DNA of 64,000 nt. It comes from Jannaschia sp. GRR-S6-38 (lineage in GTDB: Bacteria > Pseudomonadota > Alphaproteobacteria > Rhodobacterales > Rhodobacteraceae). Position numbers and translations under genes: made by a program. Positions 1 through 10,189 of the stretch are shown here, one piece after another; positions within the stretch are counted from its first letter, which is position 1; every line of letters begins with the position of its first letter. The notes beneath the pieces are model-generated. The model was not told where the DNA came from. It worked only from the letters and a program-made list of their open reading frames with translations, and searched no databases. The stretch covers positions 2,253,501 to 2,317,500 of the forward strand of contig NZ_CP122537.1 of the NCBI RefSeq assembly GCF_029853695.1, read 5' to 3'.

Positions 1-182
1 GGCGGCGGGGCGACGGCAACGCCATCGACGGCACGATCAACGGCGTGGCGATGGGCGCGGTGCCGTTCTTCACCCGCGCGCTGAACCGGGCGCAGTCGGG
101 ATACCTCTTCCATTACGCCTTCGCGATGGTGATCGGGATCGTTGTCCTGATCACCTGGATGACCATCGCGTCGGGGAGCTGA
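1..182 (+). CDS. nuoL: NADH-quinone oxidoreductase subunit L (NuoL), C-terminal end, partial
   Basis: Only the last 59 codons are present, read in the frame of positions 3, 6 and so on to a TGA at 180-182. The residues run from [16 protein letters not shown] to a last hydrophobic helix ([14 protein letters not shown]), which is the typical end of the antiporter-like proton-pumping subunit NuoL of complex I. nuoM follows after 9 bp, the usual nuoL-nuoM-nuoN order. The 5' part lies outside the window, so nothing can be said about its start. Confidence 0.9.
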   Translation, partial: RRGDGNAIDGTINGVAMGAVPFFTRALNRAQSGYLFHYAFAMVIGIVVLITWMTIASGS

Positions 183-191
183 GACGGATCC

Positions 192-1739
192 ATGGACAAC
201 CTGCTTTCCATCATCACCTTCACGCCCCTGATCGCGGCGCTGATCCTCGCGCTGTTCCTGCGCGGCGACGACGCGGCCGCGCAGCGCAACGCCAAGTGGC
301 TGGCGCTGGGCGCGACGGGCTTCACCTTCATCGTCTCGCTGTTCCTGCTGGCCGGGTTCGAGCCCGAGAACACCGGCTTCCAGTTCGTCGAGGAGCGCGC
401 CTGGATCGCGGGCCTGACCTACAAGATGGGCGTGGACGGGATCTCGGTCCTCTTCGTGATGCTGACGACCTTCCTGATGCCCATCGTGATCGCGTCCTGC
501 TGGGACGTGACGCACCGGGTGAAGGATTACATGGTCGCCTTCCTGCTGCTCGAGACGCTGATGATCGGCGTCTTCGTCGCGCTGGACCTGATCCTGTTCT
601 ACCTGTTCTTCGAGGCGGGCCTGATCCCGATGTTCCTGATCATCGGGATCTGGGGCGGCAAGGACCGTATCTACGCGTCGTTCAAGTTCTTCCTCTACAC
701 GCTTCTGGGCTCGGTCCTGATGCTGGTGGCGATGATCGCCATGTATCTGGAAGCGGGCACCACCGACATCCCGACGCTTCTCGCGCATGAGTTCTCCTTC
801 GCGCCGCTGAACGTGCTGGGCGTCAACATCGTGGGCGGGATGCAGACGCTTCTGTGGCTCGCCTTCTTTGCCAGCTTCGCGGTCAAGATGCCGATGTGGC
901 CGGTGCACACCTGGCTGCCCGACGCCCACGTCCAGGCGCCCACCGCGGGCTCGGTCGTGCTGGCGGCGATCCTGCTGAAGATGGGCGGCTACGGCTTCCT
1001 GCGCTTCTCGCTGCCGATGTTCCCCGTGGGCTCCGAGGTGCTGGGCCCGCTGGTCCTGTGGCTGTCGGCCATCGCCATCGTCTACACCTCGCTCGTCGCG
1101 ATGGTGCAGGAGGACATGAAGAAGCTGATCGCCTATTCCTCGGTCGCGCATATGGGCTTCGTGACCATGGGCATCTTCGCGGCCAACCAGCAGGGCGTGG
1201 ACGGCGCGATCTTCCAGATGCTGAGCCACGGCTTCATCTCGGGCGCGCTCTTCCTCTGCGTGGGCGTGATCTACGACCGGATGCACACCCGCGACATCAC
1301 CGCTTATGGCGGGCTGGTGAACCGGATGCCGGCCTATGCGCTGATCTTCATGCTGTTCACGATGGCCAATGTCGGCCTGCCCGGCACCTCGGGCTTCGTG
1401 GGCGAGTTCCTGACCCTGATGGGCGTCTTCCAGGTCAACACCTGGGTCGCGGTCTTCGCCTGCTCGGGCGTGATCCTGTCGGCGGGTTACGCGCTGTGGC
1501 TCTATCGCCGGGTCGTCTTCGGCGACCTGATCAAGGAGAGCCTGCGCACCATTAAGGACCTGACCGCGCGCGAGAAGGCGATCTTCGCCCCGCTCGTGCT
1601 GTTCACCATTCTTCTGGGCGTCTATCCCGCCCTCGTGACCGACATCATCGGCCCCACCGTGGCCGAGCTGGTCGCCAATTACGACATCGCCACGGCCGAG
1701 ATCGCGTTGCAGAACGCGGTCGCCGGGGCCGATCAATAA
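192..1739 (+). CDS. nuoM: NADH-quinone oxidoreductase subunit M (NuoM)
   Basis: A membrane-arm subunit of complex I, one of the three Mrp-antiporter-like proton channels. The 515-residue length and about 14 hydrophobic helices fit the family. Visible motifs are the [19 protein letters not shown] segment around residues 236-255, with the conserved His and Lys helices, and the [14 protein letters not shown] motif near residue 308. It begins 9 bp after nuoL and is followed 10 bp later by nuoN, so all three are co-transcribed. Nothing looks truncated or unusual. Confidence 0.97.
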   Translation: MDNLLSIITFTPLIAALILALFLRGDDAAAQRNAKWLALGATGFTFIVSLFLLAGFEPENTGFQFVEERAWIAGLTYKMGVDGISVLFVMLTTFLMPIVIASCWDVTHRVKDYMVAFLLLETLMIGVFVALDLILFYLFFEAGLIPMFLIIGIWGGKDRIYASFKFFLYTLLGSVLMLVAMIAMYLEAGTTDIPTLLAHEFSFAPLNVLGVNIVGGMQTLLWLAFFASFAVKMPMWPVHTWLPDAHVQAPTAGSVVLAAILLKMGGYGFLRFSLPMFPVGSEVLGPLVLWLSAIAIVYTSLVAMVQEDMKKLIAYSSVAHMGFVTMGIFAANQQGVDGAIFQMLSHGFISGALFLCVGVIYDRMHTRDITAYGGLVNRMPAYALIFMLFTMANVGLPGTSGFVGEFLTLMGVFQVNTWVAVFACSGVILSAGYALWLYRRVVFGDLIKESLRTIKDLTAREKAIFAPLVLFTILLGVYPALVTDIIGPTVAELVANYDIATAEIALQNAVAGADQ

Positions 1740-1749
1740 GAGGCTTGCC

Positions 1750-3183
1750 ATGAGCGCCGACCTGACCCTGATCCTGCCGGAGATCGTGCTGGCCGTCTTC
1801 GCGATGGCCGCGCTGCTGGCGGCCGTCTACACCACGAAGGACGAGCTGACCCGCCCGCTGACCTGGGCCACCGCCGCCGTTATGGTGGCTGTGGCCTTCT
1901 GGATCGGCGTGTCCTCGGAGGTCGGGACCGGCTTCTCTGACATGATCGTGAAGGACGGCTTCAGCCGCTTCGCGCAGATCACGATCCTGCTCTCGGCCGC
2001 GACCGTCCTGCTGATGAGCCAGGACTGGATGGCGCGTCACCAGCTCGACAAGTTCGAATACCCGCTGCTGATCACGCTGGCGGTGATCGGCATGATGATC
2101 ATGGTCTCGGCGGGCAACCTTCTGACGCTCTACATGGGGCTCGAGCTGCAGTCGCTCTCGCTCTACGTGGCCGCCTCGATGCGGCGCGACAGCGTGAAAT
2201 CGACCGAGGCGGGGCTGAAATACTTCGTGCTGGGCGCGCTCAGCTCGGGCCTGCTGCTCTACGGCATCTCGCTGACCTACGGCTATACAGGCACGACCGA
2301 ATTCGCGGGCGTCGTCGCTGCCGCGGCGGATGGCGAGCTGGCGCTGGGCCTGCTCTTCGGCCTGGTCTTCATGCTCTCGGGCCTGGCCTTCAAGGTCTCG
2401 GCCGCGCCGTTCCACATGTGGACGCCCGATGTCTACGAGGGGGCGCCGACCCCGGTCACCGCCTTCTTCGCCACCGCGCCCAAGGTCGCGGCGATGGGCA
2501 TGTTCGCCCGGGTCACGCATGACGCCTTCGGCGGCGCGGTGGGCGACTGGCAGCAGATCGTGGCGCTGCTGTCGGTGCTGTCGATGTTCCTGGGCGCGAT
2601 CGCCGCAATCGGGCAGCGCGACATCAAGCGGCTGATGGCCTATTCCTCGATCGCCCATATGGGTTACGCGCTGATGGGCCTCGCCGCCGGGACCGCCGGC
2701 GGCGTGGAGGCGATGCTGCTCTACATGGCGATCTACGTGGTGATGAATATCGGCACCTTCGCCTTCATCCTCGCCATGACGCGCGACGGGCGCGAGGTGA
2801 CAGACATCGCCTCGCTCAACCAGCTCTCGCGCGACCGGCCGGGCGCGGCGCTGGCGCTGCTCGTGCTGATGTTCAGCCTCGCCGGCATCCCGCCGATGGT
2901 GGGCTTCTTCGCCAAGTACTACGTGCTGACGGCGGCGGTGGATGCGGGGCTGGTCTGGCTGGCCGTCCTGGGCGTGATCGCCTCGGTCATCGGGGCCTTC
3001 TACTACCTGCGGATCGTCTACTACATGTATTTCGGCGAGGCCGAGGCCCCGCTCGACGGGACCATCCCCACGGTGCAATGGATCGCGCTGGCCGGTGCGG
3101 CGGCGATCATGGTCGTGGGCGTGGTGAACATGTTCGGCCTCGAAGGCGTGGCGGCGGCCGCTGCGCTGACACTGGTCAACTAG
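1750..3183 (+). CDS. nuoN: NADH-quinone oxidoreductase subunit N (NuoN)
   Basis: The third antiporter-like proton-pumping subunit of complex I, 477 residues and almost entirely transmembrane. Family motifs include [18 protein letters not shown] near residue 217, the region between the lysine-bearing discontinuous helices, and [18 protein letters not shown] near residue 292. The ATG follows CTTGCC, 10 bp after nuoM. It ends the nuo operon proper, but birA follows after only 3 bp, so transcription probably continues into birA-coaX-rnj. That arrangement is common in Rhodobacterales. Confidence 0.97.
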   Translation: MSADLTLILPEIVLAVFAMAALLAAVYTTKDELTRPLTWATAAVMVAVAFWIGVSSEVGTGFSDMIVKDGFSRFAQITILLSAATVLLMSQDWMARHQLDKFEYPLLITLAVIGMMIMVSAGNLLTLYMGLELQSLSLYVAASMRRDSVKSTEAGLKYFVLGALSSGLLLYGISLTYGYTGTTEFAGVVAAAADGELALGLLFGLVFMLSGLAFKVSAAPFHMWTPDVYEGAPTPVTAFFATAPKVAAMGMFARVTHDAFGGAVGDWQQIVALLSVLSMFLGAIAAIGQRDIKRLMAYSSIAHMGYALMGLAAGTAGGVEAMLLYMAIYVVMNIGTFAFILAMTRDGREVTDIASLNQLSRDRPGAALALLVLMFSLAGIPPMVGFFAKYYVLTAAVDAGLVWLAVLGVIASVIGAFYYLRIVYYMYFGEAEAPLDGTIPTVQWIALAGAAAIMVVGVVNMFGLEGVAAAAALTLVN

Positions 3184-3186
3184 ATC

Positions 3187-3942
3187 GTGCCGGCCCCCGG
3201 GGCGGACTGGCCCGAGGGGGTCGCGCGGATCGTGCTGTCGGAAGTCGACAGCACCTCGGCCGAGGCCGCGCGCCGCGCGCCCGAACAGGCGACCTGGATC
3301 CTCGCCCATCGCCAGACCGCCGCGCGCGGACGGCGCGGGCGGGCCTGGGACTGCCCCATCGGCAATTTCGCGGCCTCGCTGGTCTGGCGCCCGGGCGACG
3401 GCCCGGCGGCGATGGCCCTGCGCAGCTTCGTCGCCGCGCTGGCCCTCCGGGACGCGCTGCGCGGGCTGGGCGTGACCGGGCTGTCGCTCAAATGGCCCAA
3501 TGACGTCCTGCTGCGGGAGCGCAAGCTCGCCGGCATCCTGCTGGAGAGCCCGGCGCCGGGCCTCCTGATCCTCGGCATCGGCGTGAATCTCGTCCATGCG
3601 CCCGACCCCGCGACGCTGGAGGCCCGCGCCGTGCCGCCCGTAAGCCTGCCCGAGGTCGGCGGGCCGACGATCGCGCCCGAGGCCTTTCTCGACGCGCTGG
3701 CTCCCGCCTTCGCGGCGCGCGAGGCGCAGTTCCGGGCGGCGGGCTTCCCCGCGATCCGCGCGGACTGGATGGCCGATGCCGCGCGCCTGGGCGAGGAGAT
3801 CACCGCGCGCCTGCCGGGCGAGACCGTGACCGGCCGCTTCGCGGATGTGGATGGCGAGGGCTGCCTGATCCTCGTCACGGCGAACGGCCCGCGCCGCATC
3901 GCCGCCGCCGACATCTTCTTCGCGGAGGCCCCATGCTCCTGA
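3187..3942 (+). CDS. birA: Biotin--[acetyl-CoA-carboxylase] ligase
   Basis: Joins biotin to the BCCP subunit of acetyl-CoA carboxylase and to other biotin enzymes through biotinyl-5'-AMP. The 251-residue protein has only the catalytic and C-terminal domains and no N-terminal DNA-binding HTH, so it is a monofunctional ligase rather than a BirA repressor. Visible are the GRRGRAW loop that binds biotinyl-AMP and the catalytic KWPNDVLL motif near residue 102. The likely start is GTG at 3187, 3 bp after the nuoN stop. Its 3' end overlaps coaX by 10 bp. Confidence 0.93.
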   Translation: MPAPGADWPEGVARIVLSEVDSTSAEAARRAPEQATWILAHRQTAARGRRGRAWDCPIGNFAASLVWRPGDGPAAMALRSFVAALALRDALRGLGVTGLSLKWPNDVLLRERKLAGILLESPAPGLLILGIGVNLVHAPDPATLEARAVPPVSLPEVGGPTIAPEAFLDALAPAFAAREAQFRAAGFPAIRADWMADAARLGEEITARLPGETVTGRFADVDGEGCLILVTANGPRRIAAADIFFAEAPCS

Positions 3943-4703
3943 CCATCGATTGCGGCAACACCAACACCGTCTTTGCTATCTGGGACGGCGTGCGCTTCGT
4001 GAATTCGTGGCGCCGCGCGACGAACCACGCCAGCACGGCGGACGAGTATTACACCTGGCTGCGGACCTCGATGAACCTGCAGAATGTCGACGTGACGATC
4101 GACGAATGCATCGTCTCCTCGACCGTGCCGCGCGTTGTCTTCAACCTGCGTGTCCTCTGCGACCGTTACTTCGACTGCCGCCCGCTGGTCGTCGGCAAGC
4201 CCGAGACCAAGCTGCCCGTCGACGTGCGCGTCGATGCCGGCACGCAGGTCGGGCCGGACCGGCTGGTCAACACGGTGGGCGGCTGGGACCGGCATGGCGG
4301 CGACCTGATCGTGGTCGATTTCGGCACCGCGACCACCTTCGACGTGGTGGCCAGGGACGGGGCCTATATCGGCGGCGTGATCGCGCCGGGCGTGAACCTC
4401 TCGCTCGAAGCGCTGCACATGGCCGCCGCGGCGCTGCCGCATGTCGATATCACCCAGCCGCAGAAGGTCATCGGAACCAACACCGTCGCCTGCATGCAGT
4501 CGGGCATCTTCTGGGGCTATGTGGGCCTCATCCGCGAAATCTGCGCCCGGATCCGGGCGGAACGCGACCGGCCCATGAAGGTCGTCGCGACAGGGGGACT
4601 GGCCCCGCTCTTCCAGCAGGCGGCCGATCTGTTCGACGCCTACGAGGACGATCTCACGATGCACGGCCTGACCGTCATCCACGCATTCAACAAGGAACAC
4701 TGA
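3933..4703 (+). CDS. coaX: Type III pantothenate kinase
   Basis: Catalyses the first step of coenzyme A synthesis, ATP-dependent phosphorylation of pantothenate. At 256 residues it is the usual CoaX size. The N-terminal phosphate-binding DCGNTNTVFAIWDG, the GPDRLVN motif near residue 109 and the VVDFGTATTFD motif near residue 128 are characteristic of the ASKHA-fold type III enzyme, which needs a monovalent cation. It overlaps the end of birA and ends exactly one base before the rnj start, so the genes are translationally coupled. Confidence 0.96.
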   Translation: MLLTIDCGNTNTVFAIWDGVRFVNSWRRATNHASTADEYYTWLRTSMNLQNVDVTIDECIVSSTVPRVVFNLRVLCDRYFDCRPLVVGKPETKLPVDVRVDAGTQVGPDRLVNTVGGWDRHGGDLIVVDFGTATTFDVVARDGAYIGGVIAPGVNLSLEALHMAAAALPHVDITQPQKVIGTNTVACMQSGIFWGYVGLIREICARIRAERDRPMKVVATGGLAPLFQQAADLFDAYEDDLTMHGLTVIHAFNKEH

Positions 4704-6377
4704 ATGGCACGCGACCGGCTCATCTACCTCCCCCTGGGGGGCGCGGGCGAAATCGGCATGAACGCCTATGTCTATGGCTTCGGCCCCGAGGGAAAGGAGC
4801 GGCTGATCCTCGTGGATCTGGGCATCGCCTTCCCGGACATGGATTCGACCCCCGGGGTGGACGTGATCCTGCCCGACATCTCCTGGCTGCGCGAACGCGC
4901 CGAGCGGCTCGAGGCGATCTTCATCACCCACGGGCACGAGGATCACCTGGGCGGCGTCGGCCACCTGCTGCCGTTTCTCGACGCCCCGGTCCATGCGCGC
5001 CGCTTCACCGCGAACCTCGCGCGCCGCAAGCTGACCGAGAAGGGGCAGAATCCCGACGCCATCCGCATCGCCAAGCCTTTCCCCGAGATGATCGCGGCGG
5101 GGCCCTTCCAGGTGGGCTTCCTTCCCGTGTCGCACTCGATCCCGGAAAGCTCGGCGCTGGTGATCGACACGCCGGCGGGGCGGGTGATCCATTCGGGTGA
5201 CTTCAAGATCGACCGCTCGCCCGTGGTGGGCGAGCCCTTCGACGCCGATCTCTGGGCCGAGGCCGCGAAGCCCGGCGTGCGCGCGCTGGTCTGCGACTCG
5301 ACCAATGTCTTCTCCAAGCACGAGGGCCGCTCCGAGGCCGAGGTCGCGCCGAACCTCAAGCCGCTCGTGGCGTCGGCCAAGGGCATGTTCGTGGCCACCA
5401 CCTTCGCCTCGAACGTGGCGCGCCTGCAGTCATTGGCCGAGGCGGGGAAGGCGGCGGGCCGCTCGATCTGCCTGATGGGCCGGGCGATGCGCCGCATGAC
5501 CGAGGCCGCCGTCGAGGAGGGCCTGCTCAAGGACTTCCCGAGGACCGTCAGCCCCGAGGACGCGGCGTCGATCCCGCGCGAGAACCTGATGCTGATCGTG
5601 ACCGGCAGCCAGGGCGAGCGGCGCGCCGCCTCCGCGCAGCTGGCGCGCGGCAAGTATTTCGGGATCGAGCTGGCCGAGGGCGACACCTTCCTGTTCTCGT
5701 CCAAGACCATCCCCGGCAACGAGAAGGACGTGGCCCGGGTGATGAACGACTTCTCGGAGATGGGCGTCGACGTCGTGACCGACGATGACGGGCTCTACCA
5801 CGTCTCGGGCCATGCCAACCGCCCGGACCTCGAGATCGTGCAGGGCATCGTCGATCCGCAGATCGTGATCCCGATGCATGGCGAGCATCGCCACCTTCGC
5901 GAACATGCCAAGCTGGCCGACCGGCTGGGCCGTCTGGGCGTCGTCGCGCCCAACGGCACGATGCTGGACCTCGCCGGCAACCAGCCCCGGGTCGTCGATC
6001 ATGTCGAGACCGGGCGCACCTATCTCGACGGCTCGATCCTGGTGGGACAGTTCGACGGCGTGATCCGCGACCGCGTGCGCATCGCGCTGAACGGCCATGT
6101 CGTCGTGGCGGTGATGGTCGATGACGACGACGAGGTGCTGGAAGACACCTGGGTCGACCTGCGCGGCCTGCCCGAGCTGACCCGCTCCGGCCAGGCGCTG
6201 GCGTCCCTGATGGAGGAGCATCTCGCGATGCAGCTGGGCCGGATCGACACCCGCACGGCGGGCGATGACGAGAAGCTGGAGGACATGATCACCAAGGGCA
6301 TCCGCAAGGTCGCGCAGGACGAGATCGGCAAGCGGCCCGAGGTCACCGTCCTCATCACCCGGCTGACGGCGGAATGA
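4704..6377 (+). CDS. rnj: Ribonuclease J
   Basis: Metallo-beta-lactamase/beta-CASP ribonuclease with 5'-3' exo- and endonuclease activity in mRNA turnover and rRNA maturation. The 557-residue protein carries the zinc-binding HGHEDH motif at residues 76-81, later beta-CASP motifs such as HSGDFKID and MHGEHRHLREH, and the C-terminal RNase J domain. The ATG directly abuts the coaX stop. The downstream gene begins inside its stop (ATGA overlap). Association with birA-coaX is common in Rhodobacterales. Confidence 0.95.
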   Translation: MARDRLIYLPLGGAGEIGMNAYVYGFGPEGKERLILVDLGIAFPDMDSTPGVDVILPDISWLRERAERLEAIFITHGHEDHLGGVGHLLPFLDAPVHARRFTANLARRKLTEKGQNPDAIRIAKPFPEMIAAGPFQVGFLPVSHSIPESSALVIDTPAGRVIHSGDFKIDRSPVVGEPFDADLWAEAAKPGVRALVCDSTNVFSKHEGRSEAEVAPNLKPLVASAKGMFVATTFASNVARLQSLAEAGKAAGRSICLMGRAMRRMTEAAVEEGLLKDFPRTVSPEDAASIPRENLMLIVTGSQGERRAASAQLARGKYFGIELAEGDTFLFSSKTIPGNEKDVARVMNDFSEMGVDVVTDDDGLYHVSGHANRPDLEIVQGIVDPQIVIPMHGEHRHLREHAKLADRLGRLGVVAPNGTMLDLAGNQPRVVDHVETGRTYLDGSILVGQFDGVIRDRVRIALNGHVVVAVMVDDDDEVLEDTWVDLRGLPELTRSGQALASLMEEHLAMQLGRIDTRTAGDDEKLEDMITKGIRKVAQDEIGKRPEVTVLITRLTAE

Positions 6378-6868
6378 TGCGCGCGGCGGCCTTGACGCTG
6401 GCGGTCCTGGCCGCCGCCCCGGCCTCGGCGGGCCAGCGCTATCTGGGCGTGTTCGTCGGCTCGCAGCATATCGGGAGCGACGCCTATAACGACTTCAATC
6501 CCGGCCTGACTTACGGCTACCGCTGGCCGGTCGGGACGGGGTCGACCGAGTGGCATGTCGAGGGCGGCGTCTTCTTCAATTCCTACGAGGAGGTCTCGCC
6601 GATCGCGGTGGTCGGCCTCTCGACGGGCGTGGCGGAGCTCGGCGGCGGCGAGATCCGGCTGGGCGCCAGCGTGGGGATCGCCCGCTACGCGGAGCTCTCC
6701 GAGATCGTCGAGCGGAAATACGACATCCCCACCTTCGGGGACTATCTGCCGGTCGCCGCGCTGACCGGATCCTATCGCCGCAACGGCGTGGCCTACCGGC
6801 TGAGCGTCCTGCCCTATGGCGAGGACGTGGAGGCCGTGGTGAATTTCTCGCTGGCCTTCGACTTCTGA
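6374..6868 (+). CDS. Small exported protein, probable outer-membrane beta-barrel, function unknown
   Basis: A 164-residue protein with a clear Sec signal peptide (MMRAAALTLAVLAAAPASAG, cleavage expected after about residue 20). The mature part alternates short beta-strand-like stretches rich in Gly, Tyr and Phe and ends in SLAFDF. A C-terminal aromatic residue is the hallmark of BAM-inserted barrels. The length would suit an eight-stranded barrel. It starts by ATGA overlap with rnj, so it belongs to the end of the nuo-birA-coaX-rnj transcript. I do not recognise a named family. A PagP/PagL-like lipid A enzyme is possible but I see no catalytic motif. Confidence 0.75.
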   Translation: MMRAAALTLAVLAAAPASAGQRYLGVFVGSQHIGSDAYNDFNPGLTYGYRWPVGTGSTEWHVEGGVFFNSYEEVSPIAVVGLSTGVAELGGGEIRLGASVGIARYAELSEIVERKYDIPTFGDYLPVAALTGSYRRNGVAYRLSVLPYGEDVEAVVNFSLAFDF

Positions 6869-6887
6869 GCGCCGGGGCGGCGGCGCC

Positions 6888-9647
6888 TCACTCCGCCGCG
6901 ACGGCCTCGGCCGCCTCGACCCGCACGGCGGAGAACTTGAACTCGGGGATCTTGCCGTAAGGATCCAGCGCCGGGTTGGTCAGAAGGTTCGCCGCCGCCT
7001 CGACGAAGGCGAAGGGCAGGAAGACCATGTCCGGCGCCACCGCCCGGTCGGCCCGCGCCATCAGCGTCACCGTCCCGCGCCGCGTCGTCAGCCGCACATG
7101 GCCGCCCGCAGGCACGCCCAGCCGCCGCAGGGTCGCGGGATGCAGCGAGCAATTGGCCTCGGGCTCGACCGCGTCCAGAACGCTGGCCCGGCGCGTCATC
7201 GACCCGGTGTGCCAATGCTCGAGCTGGCGGCCCGTCGTCAGGATCATCGGGTATTCGGCATCCGGCGTCTCGTCGGGCGGGATGACCGCCGCGGGGGTGA
7301 AGCGCGCGCGGCCGTTCTCGCGCGGGAAGGCGTCGCCGAAGACGATGGCCTGGCCCGGATCGGTCTCGGACAGCGACGGGTAGGTGACGGCGTCCTCGGC
7401 CTCCAGCCGCTCCCAGGTGATGTTGTCGAGCGACGGCATGACCTGCTTCATCTCGGCGAAGACCTCGCGCGGATGGGTGTAGCGCCAGTCGAGCCCGCAC
7501 CGCTTCGCCAGCTCGGCCGTGATCCACCAATCCGCGCGCGCCTCGCCCGGCGGCGGCAGGGCGGGCCGGCCCATCTGGACCTGCCGATTGGTGTTCGTGA
7601 CCGTGCCCGCCTTCTCGTAGAAGGCCGAGGCGGGCAGGATGACGTCGGCGTAATTGGCCGTCTCGGTCAGGAAGATGTCCTGCACCACGAGGTGGTCCAG
7701 CGCCGCCAGCGCCGCGCGCGCGTGGTCGACATCGGGGTCCGACATGGCCGGGTTCTCGCCCAAGATATACATCGCGCGGATGTCGCCCGCATGGACGGCG
7801 TCCATGATCTCGGTGACCGTCAGGCCCTTTTCGGCCAGCGGCTCGGCGCCCCAGAGTTCGGCGTAGCGTGCGCGCACCTCGTCCGACGTGACGCTGGCGT
7901 AATCGGGCAGGAACATCGGGATCAGCCCCGCATCCGAGGCGCCCTGGACGTTGTTCTGACCGCGCAGCGGATGCAGCCCGGTGCCGGGCCGGCCGACTTG
8001 GCCGCACATCAGCGCCAGCGAGATCAGGCAGCGGGAATTGTCGGTGCCGTGGACATGCTGGCTGATCCCCATGCCCCAGAAGATCATGCCCGCCTTGGCC
8101 CGCGCGAAATCGCGCGCCACGGCGCGGATCGTGGCCGCGTCGATGCCGGTCAGCCCCTCGACCGTCTCGGGGGCGAAGCCTTTCAGGTGGTCGCGCTGGG
8201 CATCCCAGTTCTCGGTCATCGCCTCGACATATTGCCGGTCGACCAGCCCTTCCTCGGCGATGACATGCATGATCGCGTTCAGAAGCGCGACATCCGCGCC
8301 CGGGCGGAATTGCAGCATATGCGTCGCGTGCCGCTTGAGCGCCTGCCCGCGCGGATCCATGACGATCAGCTTGCCGCCGCGCTTGGCGAACTGCTTGAAA
8401 TAAGTGGCGGCGACGGGGTGGTTCTCGACCGGATTGGCGCCGATGACGATGGCGCAATCGGCGTTCTCGATCTCGTTGAAGGTGGCCGTCACCGCGCCTG
8501 AGCCGACGTTTTCCAGCAATGCCGCGACCGACGAGGCGTGGCAGAGCCGGGTGCAGTGATCGACATTATTGTGGCCGAAGCCCTGCCGGATGAATTTCTG
8601 GAAGAGATAGGCTTCCTCGTTCGAGCACTTGGCCGAGCCGAAGCCTGCCACTTCGCGCCCGCGACCCTTCAGACCGCCGGCGGCGGCGTCCAGCGCCTCC
8701 TCCCAGCTCGCCTCACGGAAGACCGAAGACCAGTCGCCGGGATCGACGTTCAGGCCCTTCGCGGGCGCGCCCTCGCGCCGGATCAGCGGCTTCGTCAGGC
8801 GGTGGGGGTGGTGGATGTAGTCGAAGCCGAAGCGGCCCTTGACGCAGAGCCGGCCCTCGTTGGCGGGGCCGTTGACGCCATCGACCTTCACCACGCGGTC
8901 GCCGCGCGTCTTGATCGAGACCTGGCAGCCCACGCCGCAGAACGGGCAGATCGAGCGGGTCTCGGCATCGAAGGCGCGGTCGTCGCCGACCTGCGCGTCG
9001 TCGATCATCGTCGCGGGCATCAGTGCACCGGTCGGGCAGGCCTGGACGCATTCGCCGCACGCCACACAGGTCGACTCGCCCATCGGGTCGTCGAAATCGA
9101 AGACCGGATAGGTGTCGTGCCCGCGCCCGGCCATGCCGATCACGTCGTTGACCTGGACCTCGCGGCAGGCGCGCACGCAGAGGCCGCACTGGATGCAGGC
9201 GTCGAGATTGACGCGCATCGCCACATGGCTGTCGTCCAGAAGTGGGATGCGCCCCGCCTCGAGCGTGGGCAGGCGGCTGGTCGCGACGCCCGAGGCCTCG
9301 GCCATGTCCCACAGATGGGCGGAGCGGTCATGGGCGACCGCGCGCTCCGGCTGGTCGGCCAGCAGCATCTCGATCACCATCTTCCGCGCGCCCCGGGCCC
9401 GGGCGCTGTCGGTGGTGACGACCATGCCGTCCTCGGGCGTGCGGATGCAGGAGGCGGCCAGCGTGCGCTCGCCCTCGATCTCGACCATGCAGGCGCGGCA
9501 ATTGCCGTCCGGGCGATAGCCCGGCGCGGGCTTGTGGCAGAGATGCGGGATGACCAGGCCGCGACCGTTCGCGACCTCCCAGATCGTCTGACCGGGCGCG
9601 GCCTCGACGGGCTGGCCGTCGAGCGTGAAGCGGATGGTGTCGGGCAT
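6888..9647 (-). CDS. fdhF: Molybdopterin formate dehydrogenase alpha subunit (solitary)
   Basis: Oxidises formate to CO2 at a bis-MGD molybdenum (or tungsten) centre. The 919 residues contain an N-terminal [2Fe-2S] domain (Cys37, 50, 53, 67), two [4Fe-4S] ferredoxin motifs (Cys151-161 and 194-204), the [4Fe-4S] of the catalytic domain (Cys234, 237, 241, 268) and the active-site Cys369 in HCTRLCH, so it is a Cys and not a selenocysteine enzyme. The extra His-Cys3 cluster motif of FdsA/NuoG-type subunits is missing: residues 105-116 (AHDRSAHLWDMA) contain no Cys. No beta, gamma or FdhD genes are adjacent. The electron acceptor is unknown. Confidence 0.93.
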   Translation of the reverse strand: MPDTIRFTLDGQPVEAAPGQTIWEVANGRGLVIPHLCHKPAPGYRPDGNCRACMVEIEGERTLAASCIRTPEDGMVVTTDSARARGARKMVIEMLLADQPERAVAHDRSAHLWDMAEASGVATSRLPTLEAGRIPLLDDSHVAMRVNLDACIQCGLCVRACREVQVNDVIGMAGRGHDTYPVFDFDDPMGESTCVACGECVQACPTGALMPATMIDDAQVGDDRAFDAETRSICPFCGVGCQVSIKTRGDRVVKVDGVNGPANEGRLCVKGRFGFDYIHHPHRLTKPLIRREGAPAKGLNVDPGDWSSVFREASWEEALDAAAGGLKGRGREVAGFGSAKCSNEEAYLFQKFIRQGFGHNNVDHCTRLCHASSVAALLENVGSGAVTATFNEIENADCAIVIGANPVENHPVAATYFKQFAKRGGKLIVMDPRGQALKRHATHMLQFRPGADVALLNAIMHVIAEEGLVDRQYVEAMTENWDAQRDHLKGFAPETVEGLTGIDAATIRAVARDFARAKAGMIFWGMGISQHVHGTDNSRCLISLALMCGQVGRPGTGLHPLRGQNNVQGASDAGLIPMFLPDYASVTSDEVRARYAELWGAEPLAEKGLTVTEIMDAVHAGDIRAMYILGENPAMSDPDVDHARAALAALDHLVVQDIFLTETANYADVILPASAFYEKAGTVTNTNRQVQMGRPALPPPGEARADWWITAELAKRCGLDWRYTHPREVFAEMKQVMPSLDNITWERLEAEDAVTYPSLSETDPGQAIVFGDAFPRENGRARFTPAAVIPPDETPDAEYPMILTTGRQLEHWHTGSMTRRASVLDAVEPEANCSLHPATLRRLGVPAGGHVRLTTRRGTVTLMARADRAVAPDMVFLPFAFVEAAANLLTNPALDPYGKIPEFKFSAVRVEAAEAVAAE

Positions 9648-9737
9648 GGTCGTTCCCCTTTGGCCGCAGGTTAAGCGCCGGGGCCGCCAGGGGAAAGGTT
9701 CAGCGCGACGGGGGGATGCGGGGAAACGACGCGCCGG

Positions 9738-10157
9738 TCAGGCGGGCGCGGCGTCGCGCACCGCCTGCGGCACGGTGTCGAACTGCACGATCAGCAGGTG
9801 GCAATCGGCGGCGCCCACCACGCCCGACCGGTGGCCGCGGCCGTCCGTGGTGCCCTGGTCGCCGCCGAAGGAGATCTCGCCCGGGCCCATCTCGACCCGC
9901 GTGCCGTCCATCGTCTCGACCCACCAGCGGCCCGAAAGCGGCACGATCCATTGCGGTGCCGGGTTCTCGTGCCATTCGCCCTCCATCCCCGCGGGCATGA
10001 CCGCGACGATGACGTGACGCGCCCCGTCCATGTGCAGGTTGTTTTGCGGATCGGCGTCGCCGCCCATGCTCTCGGTCTCGAAGCCTGCCAGGGCCCGGCG
10101 GGTCTGCCGGCTTTCGCCGTCCACGACATGGACGTGCCAGAAGGTCTGCTGCGGCAT
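9738..10157 (-). CDS. Cupin-fold protein of unknown function
   Basis: A 139-residue protein with a single cupin-like beta-barrel core. The HENPAPQWIVPLSGRWWVET segment followed by a GPGEISFGGD turn resembles the two conserved cupin motifs with partial metal-ligand conservation. The substrate is unknown. The ATG at 10157 is preceded by AGGAG at good spacing. It lies 57 bp downstream of the SDR gene but has its own consensus EcfG-type promoter in that gap, so it is probably a general-stress gene and not merely the tail of the upstream operon. Confidence 0.75.
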   Translation of the reverse strand: MPQQTFWHVHVVDGESRQTRRALAGFETESMGGDADPQNNLHMDGARHVIVAVMPAGMEGEWHENPAPQWIVPLSGRWWVETMDGTRVEMGPGEISFGGDQGTTDGRGHRSGVVGAADCHLLIVQFDTVPQAVRDAAPA

Positions 10158-10189
10158 GGGCGGTCTCCTGCGATCGGGGTCGCGGGAGG

